Assembly: GCA_018398765.1 (NCBI GenBank)
Contig: JAHBMJ010001350.1
Location: forward strand, 42,918 to 106,917
Direction: 5' to 3'
DNA from: Chromera velia
Lineage: Eukaryota > Sar > Chromeraceae
Length of the DNA: 64,000 nt
Shown here: positions 45,180 to 55,464 of the stretch, piece by piece
Position numbering within the stretch: position 1 is the stretch's first letter
Layout of the letters: each line of letters begins with the position of its first letter
Notes under the pieces: generated by a model
Seen by the model: only the letters and a program-made list of their open reading frames with translations
What the model was told of the DNA's origin: nothing
The model's database searches: none
Position numbers and translations under genes: made by a program

Positions 45180-45599
45180 GAGGAAAGATGGAAATTCTAG
45201 GATGGAATCGACATTGAACAGCAAGCCCCAGATGATCTAGATATCCTGACAGACAAGCGCCTAGCAGGGACTCTCCGCCCTGTGCTGATCGCAATCCTAG
45301 AAGAGCTGGCAGTCCGCATCCAGAGCCGAGACTTAGCCATCGTAGAACAAGCTTAGAAATGTGTAGCATACTTTCCCTCCATTTTTCTGAGAACGGATCG
45401 AAGGGGGAGGGGAGCTGCATTGGCGGCATGCAGACGGAGAGTGACGGCATTTTGGAAAGAGGACTTCGTAGAATTGATTATAAGGAATTGAGGGAGGACG
45501 TTGCCAGGCTCCGCCAGCGCCAAACGGGGAAGGGGGGGAAGCAAGGCCCGAGAAAGATAAAAGAGGAAAGATAAGAGGAGTCGCAAAGGCACGTGAAGA

Positions 45600-48142
45600 G
45601 CCTCATCACTTATGGGGCACTCTCAAAAGCAGCATTAAGATTAGAGTCCTTCGGGTTGGGACGTTTCAGAAGCTGAAAGCGCTGAATCCCCCCCGCACAA
45701 CCCCCTACACAACACACACCCTGAAAGAAGCCACTAGCCCGCTAGCAGTCACTGCAGACTCGCTGCTGCAAGCCGCCCGATCCGCCCCTTGCGGGTCCGT
45801 GCAGGGATTCACAGGCTGGAGGTATGAGCACGTCCGTTTCTTCCTCCCGGGAGATGGGTCGGGCCACTCTAGCCCACTCATTGCAATCGCCCACCAGGTA
45901 GCAGAAGGAAACGCCCCTCTGGCGCTGCTGCAACTCCTCACGGGAGGGCAAAGCTTCGCGTTGAACAAAGCTAGGAACAAAGATGCAAAGGGGACCAAAA
46001 TTCGACCTATCATGGTGGGCGACGTCCTTCGGAGGTGGGTAACAAAGGCAATTTTGATTCAGTATGGGGGGAAGTTTGAAAAACATTTGGGGTTACTGCA
46101 GTTCATAGTTAAGATAAGTGCGGAAATAGACAAACTTTTTCGTGTGGTACAGACTTGTTTGCAGTTGTTTCCCTCCTCTGTTCTCCTTCAGCTAGACGCG
46201 TAAAATGCATTCAACACGTGCGATAGCGTGCGATAGACAGGCAGCGATGGACAAGCTTCATAAACATTTTCCCGAGTTGTACCCTTTTTTCTCTCTTTGG
46301 TATCATGGAGAACCCGCAACTCTCTTCTTTCATAACAAGGGGGGACGGCTGCAAAAGATCCAATGTGAAGAGGGGGTACAGCAAGGAGATGTTGCAGGCC
46401 CACTACTGTTTTATCTGGAACTGAAGCCAGTCCTAGACCAGTTATAGAGACGACTGCAAGCGAGACACGGGGGGGGGGGGGGTTTCATTGGAGCATACAT
46501 GGATAATATTTCTGTGGTGTTCTCGGGCACGCACCCCTCAGTCTTGATGGATACATGGCAGGATTACAGTGAGCTGTTGAGGGGATATGGGTTGACTCTG
46601 AATCTGGGGAAAGGGAAAAGCGCAGCGTATTCCCCTTCTTGGTCGGGCCTGCAGATTTGTCTTCTGCAGCATCCAGCAGGGCTGAAGATCAACACAGTAC
46701 GGTACAGGCTTATAGGGGCGGCAGGAGGTGAAGACTCCTTTGTGGAAACGCTTTTCAAGGAGAAAGTGGGGGGTGCAGTGAGGCTGGCAAAAAGGGTAGA
46801 AGCGTACGGAGACCCCCAGGGCGCTTTCCTCCTCTTCAGATATTGTGTTTTCCCAAAGTTGATATATCTGGTAAGGGTTATGAGGGAACGGATTTCGATG
46901 GACGACTGGGGCAGAGTGGACAGAGAGATAGGGGAGGTGTTTGCCCATACTATACACCTCACAGTAGCAGAATGGGTGATGGCCCATCCCCAAGCCCACC
47001 TCCCCCTCTCACATGCAGGCCTTGGCATCCCTGACTTCCAAAGAACAGCCCTTGCTGCAGTGGTTAGATATTGTGCACAAACCATCGGGGCAGTACAAAC
47101 TAGACTGGGGGAGCAAGGGTTTTACTCTTTCTAGCCCGCAGAGCTCCAACAGCTCCCGTGGGTAAGTGTGTGTGAGCAAGCATTCCGACACATGCGAGAG
47201 AGAGTGAAAGAAGTGAAACTTTCACACAAGCATCTCTTATCTCCCCAAGCCCCAGATTGGGAAGGTCAGATAGAGAAGTGGTTAAAAGAAGAGGGAAGAC
47301 AACAGCAGTACAAGATGACCCAGGCCTTACATAGGTCTGAAAGGGATTTGCTCCTTCAGCAGCAGTCAGAAACAGAAAAAGCGAGACTGAGGTCTTACGC
47401 AGGGGGTCCCGCCTCCATATGGCTGACAGCTATGCCCTCTTCACACTAGACCGCCATTGCTCCCACATTGTTCTTTGTTGCACTCCGTCTTCGGTTGGGT
47501 TTAGACCTTCCAGAGATTCAGAGAAACCTAATCTGTGTGTGTGGTACTCCACTGGACCTAGCGGAACACCATGTACAAAGATGTGTAATGGGGGGGGGGA
47601 TTTGGTGGAGGTATGAACAGGTCAAGGACGCATTCTGCAATATTTTGTCGGGGGTACGTCATACCTACGTGTCGAGAGAACGTACATTTGCACAGCTCAG
47701 CCTTTCCACCCCAAACAGTTTGGTCGAGGAAAGCTAGAAGAGACCAGACTTCCTATCAGGAATGCCATCAGGGGATAGCTATCTTGGAGACGTGTCCGTC
47801 ACTCATCCCATGTCTGTGGATGCAGCCCGCCTGCATCGAATGTCCAATTATGCAGGGGCAGCAGCCAGAGACATAAAAACGGTGAAGAACAGGAAGTACA
47901 AGGCCATCTGCAAAGAGCTAGGCCTCAAATTTATCCTGCTGGTGTTTGAAACGTATGGAAGGCCGGGGAAGAGGACAGTGGAGTTTTTGATAACTGTAGC
48001 AAATCACGCAGCAAGCAGAGTAAGGGGGGGTAAAGACTTTGCAGCGGTCCAGGGCAGACTGATGCAACAGTACTTCAAAATTCTGTCGTGCACCTTGCAG
48101 AGATTTGTGGCAGCAAACGTGTTTTCTTCTATTCATTCATGA
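45600..48142 (+). pseudogene. Degenerate RT with C-terminal zinc and PD-(D/E)XK-like nuclease
   Basis: RT motifs in order: GFTGWRYEHVRFF, TKIRPIMVGDVLRRW, motif A LLQLDA then a TAA (46201-46203), motif B CEEGVQQGDVAGPLLF, motif C AYMDNISVV (Asn in place of the second catalytic Asp) and LPLSHAGLGIPDF. Next come LRLRLGLDLPEI, a zinc cluster CVCGTPLDLAEHHVQRC, and SYLGDVSVTHP with a later KYK and VFETYG, which fits a restriction-like nuclease. TAG stops follow at 46445, 47132, 47447 and 47735. A 10 bp tandem duplication at 46217-46236 shifts the frame once. Final stop 48140-48142. Clearly non-functional. The nuclease assignment is from motif pattern only. Confidence 0.75.
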
Positions 48143-49247
48143 AGAGGGAGAAAGGGTCCTTTCCAAGCGGAGCCATTGCTGGCTCGCGACGTGGCAGCGT
48201 TCTCTGTCCCCGCGCAGGGGGCAGGGGGCGCCAACGGTGAGTGAAGGACAGGGGGAAGTGAAGACCGAGCTGATTGAATGGAGAAGCGTAAAGAAGTAAA
48301 GGGTTGGAGAGAGAAAAGAATCGGACAGGAAGAGTCGTTTGTTGAAAAGTTGTTACTTGAGAGTGAGTTAAGTGATTCCGGGTTAATTTTGGGCCGGCAG
48401 GGGCGATTGAAGTTGATGTAAAAGAAAAACTAGGGAAAAAAATGTGATAGAGAGACCGGCAGAGTCAGAAACTAAGGATGGATAGATTAGGGTAGATTAG
48501 GCCAATACCGTACGAACTAACGGCCGGTATGCTGGGACGTGCTATGCATCCACGAACCCTCGTTTGTACGTCTACTGCATACGGGGGGAGCGGCGACCTC
48601 GCAGACAGGCAGTGGAGGGGTGTTTCAGTTCAGCAGGATCGATTGCAGCAATGCAGGCCCCTAGAGAGTTGTAGAGACGATGGTGACTGGGCTTAGGCCC
48701 CTAGGCAGGCCTAGCAATTGCATCTAACAAAAACGACCACTGTGACAAAAAAAAAAAAAATCATTTGAAAAAATTTCCGCGCGAAAAAAAAAAAAAAAAA
48801 ATTAAGCCACGCTCCAAGCCACCGTCGCTCCGCCCTCCGCGGGGCCATTACACATATTAATACAATCACTCCGCCGGGTTGTACGCAATGTATACGGGAA
48901 CATCTTGTACCGTCCTTGTGTTAATACTCTTTGTTCCTTGTAGAACGAAGACATATAGCTGTATGCCAGCTGCTGCTTCACTTCAGAGTCAGCTCATTGA
49001 ACAGTTGATTCAAGGGAAGTGAAGAATCTTGTCTTTGTCTGACGGCGTTGACAAGACCCTCTGTTGCTCTACCGCTTTTTGTTTGACACCGGAAACAGTT
49101 CTGTATATGCCGTTTGTGAACAGGAATGCATGATTCAAGTGTGTGGTACTGAGGTGTCCGCCTGGTCAGAAGGTGACCCAAGGGGTCGATCTGTGAAAGG
49201 TGCCCCAGCAGTCTCTCAAGCAACAGGTGCGCCCTGACAGTTCTCCT
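48143..49247. other. Intergenic: possible element 3' end, poly-A runs, PPR upstream region
   Basis: About 1.1 kb between the RT remnant and the PPR start. A-runs at 48747-48760 and 48786-48803 may be poly-A tails of retroposed copies. No gene seen. The promoter and 5' untranslated region of the PPR gene should lie in the last few hundred bases, but no motif is clear. Confidence 0.45.
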
Positions 49248-51148
49248 ATGGCTGTTGGAGACGGGGTCTTCCACAGAGGGGTTCCCTCCTTCCTTCCATG
49301 CCGTCTTGGACCTTTCCCAATTTTTCTGTTCTCCTTTTTCCTCTTCGTCTGTGTAGAGGGGTTCGTCGGGAGTCCAGCCTCCGTGAGATTTCCGAAGAGA
49401 CTGCTGGGAGGAGTCAACCGTCTCCTTCCACAGTTGAGAGCGCACGAGGAGCAACGGCATGCGCCAACAATCTCTTGTCTCGACAGTCCTGTGCAGAAGG
49501 AGGATTCCAACGAGGCTGACTCTGTTGTGACCAGGATCTTGTCAGTGATCCAGCAGATCAGCGAGTCTTTGGGAAAGAGCAACAGCCTCGATGCGGCTCG
49601 CTTGACCTTCGATGCTGACGGGGTTGGGCCGAGCCTGTTGCTCAGACTTCTGGGAGACGGGGTGGAAGTTTTCACACAAGAGGAGACAGAGGGTCTCCAT
49701 CACTCTGCGCCCTTTCCTCTCTCGGTGGGGATTTTTGTTGAGATCCTGGACTCGTTCTCGGAGGTGGAGACGGAGGGCGAGGGGAAAGGGTTCCTTCGAG
49801 AAGCTCTGAAGATCTGCGGTTTCTTTCCGCAAGAGGTGAAGTGGTGGGTTGCCAAGAAGACCCTGACAACCTTGACACATAGAGGCATAAGTCCTTGCCC
49901 GCAGTCTCTCGAGAGACTGCTGGGTATTGCAGAAAGTATTGAGACAAGAGACAGTCGAGAGGAGGCGGTTCAAATCATTTGCAGGGGAGTAGAGAGAGAA
50001 GGGTGGGTTGTTGGACAGGCGGGTTTCGTTGGGTTGGTAGATTTGGTGACTGGTTTGGGGCGCTGTGGAAACGCAGGTGGGTTGGCTGTGCGCGTTTTAG
50101 AGGTTGGAAAGAGGTTGAGGCTGGAGCTTCGGGCAGACTGTTTGGTGAGATTGTTCTCTTTGTTTGGAAAAAGGGACAAGGGGAAAAGTGCAGATTGGGA
50201 AGGAGAGGGGGCAAGCAGGGTGATAGAGGGGATTGATGCAGACGAAGTGATAGACAAGAAAAGGCTGATTGAGGTCCTCAGAGAGTGCAGACGGTCTGCT
50301 GAGGAAGAGCAAGAAGAGGAGGGAAGCAGAGGGGAGAGGATCCTCTCGGAGGTTGTAGAAAATTCGAGTTCTGTTCCTGTCTCTGTCCGAGACGTGTTGC
50401 GTGAGTGGATTGGGGGACAGATTTTGAAGAGTCGCAAATTGAAAGCATCAGAAGAGGTCTTGTGCGCATTGTTAGTGGAAGAAGTGCTGGTTTTAGAGAG
50501 GGAACGACAAAGGGCGACAAAAGGGGGAAGAGTAGAAAGGGAGAAGGCCCTTCAGGCAGGTTTTCGGGTGTTTCATGTTTTGTTGGAGATGAAGAAGTTG
50601 AAGTCCCCCGAAGCGAGTCTTGCAGTTTTGCCATCCGAAGCTCTGACTCCTCTCCGCAGGGCTCTCGAGTTTCTTTCGTCTTCCGAATTTTTGAGAGAGA
50701 AAGCTTCAGACAGCTTCAACCTTTCTATTCTAAGAGGTTTTGCTTTGAAGACTGCCAAGAGGCTTCGACAGGCAGCAATACGGGAAGGGAGAGAAGGGCT
50801 TGATGGGGTTAGTGCCTTGTCGTTGTGGACGGTTCTACTCCAGAGTTCTCTCAACATAGGAGAAAACGAAGTGGAACCCATGAGGGCTTCTGCAAGGAGG
50901 GGGACGGAGGTCGTTCCTCCCGGGAAGATTGCGGAGGAGATCCGGGGCCTCTTCTCAGAGGCCGAGTTTTTGAGGAAGGAGGCGTTGGCAGACGGCATGA
51001 GACTGTCTGACAGCCAGGTGAGTCCTCGTCCCTCTCGTCTCCTTCTAGTTCTTTGACTCTCAACCCAATAAAATTTTATCTCTCCGCTCTGTCAGATATC
51101 CACGTGCTCTTCTTTTTTTTTCTCCTGGTTTTTCTTTCTTTCTTTCTT

Positions 51149-51235
<87 letters not shown>

Positions 51236-51500
51236 NNNNNNNNNNNNNNNNNNNNNNNNNNNNNNNNNNNNNNNNNNNNNNNNNNNNNNNNNNNNNNNNN
51301 NNNNNNNNNNNNNNNNNNNNNNNNNNNNNNNNNNNNNNNNNNNNNNNNNNNNNNNNNNNNNNNNNNNNNNNNNNNNNNNNNNNNNNNNNNNNNNNNNNNN
51401 NNNNNNNNNNNNNNNNNNNNNNNNNNNNNNNNNNNNNNNNNNNNNNNNNNNNNNNNNNNNNNNNNNNNNNNNNNNNNNNNNNNNNNNNNNNNNNNNNNNN

Positions 51501-51531
<31 letters not shown>

Positions 51532-51548
51532 GTCTTTCTTTCTTTCTG

Positions 51549-51579
<31 letters not shown>

Positions 51580-54500
51580 GTTAGGCTTTATTTAGTTCGT
51601 GCCGGCTGCTGCTGAAGGCCTCTAGCTCTCTTCCTTCGATCGATGCGGACGAATTAAGTGCACGTATCCCTCCCTCCCTCCCTACGCATAACTTTTTTGA
51701 TACCTCCGGGGTCCTTTCCATTGCTGTACTAATCAGCCGTTCGCACTCTCAGCGCAGCTTTTACGGTTTCTTTCATGATTCTCATGCGCAATTTTAGTGT
51801 CCAGGTGTGACTCTCACGTCGTTGTCCCCAGTCAGCACCTGTGTTGGGTTTCTTCTGCTCCTTCTCTCATTTGATTTGGGTGTATGGCTTTCTTTCCTTT
51901 CCATTGGGTGGGGGGGGCGGCTCATGAACGTTAGAGGGGGGGGAAGTGTCAATGGCCGTGGGTAGAATCAATCAGAGAGAGCGCGGGAGTGCATAGACAC
52001 TGTAGGGCTCCCTTTGCGGTCTTTCGCGCATGCAAGGCTGCATCGTTACGGAGTCTTTTCGTCTCTGCCTGCTCTCTCTGTCTTTCTCTCCTTTCTCTGT
52101 CTCCTCCTCTTCTTCTGCGTCCCTCCCTCTTTTGCAGCTACGGCTCTTGGTGTCGTCCCGCATGAGGGCAGCCCGGGTGCTTGGAGTGTTGCACTCTCGC
52201 TCCGCCATTTCCCGAAACTCGTTGGAACTCCCCGTCGTCTGCCGGGAGGTCTTTCGGCTTCTCCGTCAGGTAGACTCTCTCTGGGAAAGGGGAGAAGCGG
52301 AGGAGGGACCAGAGGCCCATGCTGCTGCTCTGGCCGTTTTGATTCGAAGCATACGGGGGGGGGAGAGGGAGCTCAGGGACGCTGCTTATCAGAGAAGGGT
52401 ACCGGAATCGCGCCTTACCGAACAAGCGGCAGACATACAGAAACTGAAAACTGCTGTTCGGGACCGCCTTCTGCGAACCCTTGAGAGGCTCGAGCGGGGG
52501 ACTGTCTCCGTCTCTGTGTCTACAGAGACTTTTCCCCCTGCATGGGGGTCCACCCAGCCGTTCTCTCTAACAGTCCTGCTCCTCAGAGCTCTCATCAATG
52601 CGGCGGCATTCGTCCCCCTCCCACTGGAGCGAGAACCTGACCCTGTTCTCGTTGGGGGGGCATCAAAGGGAATTCTGATTCCTCCACCGAGATCCCCCCC
52701 TGGCCTCGTTGCGTCGCTGTCGGGGACTGTATTGCCCGAATCAGATGCAGTCGCACAACAGGCTCTGTCAGTGTACTTGGAGCTGAGGGCTAGAAGGGTT
52801 TCACTTCCGTCGTCTGTGTTGAGTGAGTTTGTGGTCTTCTGGGCCCATTCGTCGTCGACTGTTGCTGCCCTTCGGCAGACTCTAACAGAAGCGCTTCAGA
52901 AGGGGGTGCGGTTGGAGATGAAGGCGTATGAGGCGGCCGTAGGGACCTTCTGCCGGGCTGGAGACGTGGTCAGTTGCGAGAGAGCCAATCCCGCCGTGAA
53001 AGGAAGAAAATTCCAGAAAGAAGGAGCAAGCAGCGGGAATGGAAGAAAGGAGAAAGAATGTGGAAGAAGCGGGAAAAGGGCCGGATGGGGCAGAAGAAAG
53101 GGGGGAACGAAGAACGGACGAAAAAAGACAGCAAGAGCAGAATTTCCCTCTGTTTCCGATGGCATCTTTCCTTCTTTCTTTTTTGACTCCGCCCGCCAAT
53201 TGGTCCTGTGGACTTCTACAAGCTGCCTGCCACATGATGAAGTCATCACACTGGGGCAGCTTGTCTCTCCTTTTTTCTTCTCCTCCATCACGGTTCTCTG
53301 TCCAATTTGTGCTTCTGTTGAATTTTTCGGACTTCTCCCTTTTGTTCTTTCTTTCTGCAGAAGGACTTCAAAAGCGCCCGAGACCTCTTGAGGAGTCTCC
53401 CGCGAGTGGGCGTCTCCCCACCTTCCTCCCTTGTCAGACTGGTCATTCGAGCCTACCTGGACATGCCTTCCCAACTGTCTGATCGCAAACCCCTTCTCGA
53501 TGAAGGGACGGAAGACGAAGAGCAGAGAGGCGAGAACTCCTTCAAGTTGTCTCTGTGGGAGCGAGTGCAGATGGCGTTTGAAGTCGTTGCAGATGCGCAG
53601 CGCGTGATGGGACCCGAGGCAACAGCCGGCCTCTCTGCAGACGTCATCATGGCCCTCGTTCAAGCACCAGGTCCTGTGAGGAACTGGGGGACCTTCGTGG
53701 AGACGTACGCGATCATGAAGGTAGGTGCATGGGTGCAACGAGAACGAAAAGGACAAAAAAAGTACCGCAAGATCATGCATACATTCTCCTCTTGGCCGGA
53801 CTTTTTGCAGAAATGCCGTTTTAGACCCAATTGATTAATAGCTGCGCTCATTCTGTCTGGCTACCCATCAAGGTTGAGAAGCGTCCTTGTCAGAACGCTC
53901 GTTTGCTTTTTTGAATAGAATCTGCTGGGGCACTCCATGCTCGCCTTCCGGAAGAATGAGAGGCCATCCGGATATTTGGACTTGGTTGGCACCTTTGTGT
54001 GCTTGTGAACAGGCTCCCCTTCCTCTTCGTGTCCAACAATCTGGAACACCCGATTCGCATCTTTCTTTTCTGAAACGAAACCCCGCGCTTTCAATTCATT
54101 GTTCATAAAAGATGTATTATTTTTTGCGATTCATTCCTTTTTGTGTGTTCGCATGCAGCGAGTCGGAGTGAAGCCGAACGCCCAAGCGCTGGATATTCTG
54201 ACCCTGGCCGCGGCGCGTCAGGCTCCTCGGGACATTCTGAAGTCCCTCAAGGCCGTCGCGGGAGAGTACGAGAGGGAGGGGATTCCGAAGGCAAAGGGAT
54301 ACTTCGAGGCGGCTCTCTCGTCAGTCAAGGGATGGGCAGGGGTGGGGAGGGGTTTTGACACGTAGGCTCTGATGATCATTTGCTTGCTCTTTTGTGGTTT
54401 TGTGGCCGTCTTCTCGTCATTTGAAGAGGTAGAGATGGAAGGCTTTGGCTCTTCTCTGAAGCCGCATATGTCTTTTCGTTACATGGACACATTTCCTTGT

Positions 54501-54983
54501 TTTGTCTTTGTCCGTATGTCTGCGAAACACGGGACGCACGCAAAGAGCAACCTCTTTCTGATATTGTTTCAGGCAGTCACATGCACACAAAGAGAAGTAT
54601 GACTTCAAACCAGTGCAGCGGGCTCATTGTGGTTCTTTCTGTGTACGCACAAATTAGGCGAGCTGGGGAACGAGCGCTCGGTACTAAGCCTGTTTATTTT
54701 CCCTTGTGCGGCTGTTCGAAGAAAGCCATAAGGAGACTTCTCTTTCGGGTTCCTTCCGTACTCAAAATTCTCTCGATCGAGCGGGAGTGAGTCTGTGTGT
54801 TTCTCCTCTCCATCCTTCCTTCCTGCGTCCGGCGTGTCCCTGTTCCTCCCTCACGCATATTCATTCAACGAATGGATGGATGAACGGATGCATGCAGGGG
54901 CTTGGCAAAAGTTTCTCGGGGCCCCGGTCCGTGGTCGCGCAAGGGGGCCGTCCGTCTTCGGTGAGGCGGGAGTCAGGGTGGGG

Positions 54984-55019
<36 letters not shown>

Positions 55020-55405
55020 CTTTTGAGCTTTTGCGGCAAGAGTAGACGGATGGTTGCGTTTGGACAGAAAGAAAACGGAAGGAAGGCAGAAAGTGGAATG
55101 GATTCTGTCCGAAAAGTTGCGGGCACACGTAGATGCGGGCACTGACTTCCTTCGCGTCTGTTTGTGTGCCCTCCCTCAATATCAAATTCAAATACACAAA
55201 GAGGCACCTGCCCGCCGGCCTGACTGCTAGAAACACTTGTGTCAGGCTGTCTTTGGGTCGTCGTTCGGCCAGTCTGTTCGTCCTGACTTTTTGTTTCTCT
55301 TCCCAAATCCGCGCTCTTTTCAGTTCACCGGCAGACTCGCATTTCATTCCAAGTAAGGGATCTTCATGAAAGGCTCTTCTAGCACTTGTGTTTCATTTAT
55401 CTTCT

Positions 55406-55464
<59 letters not shown>

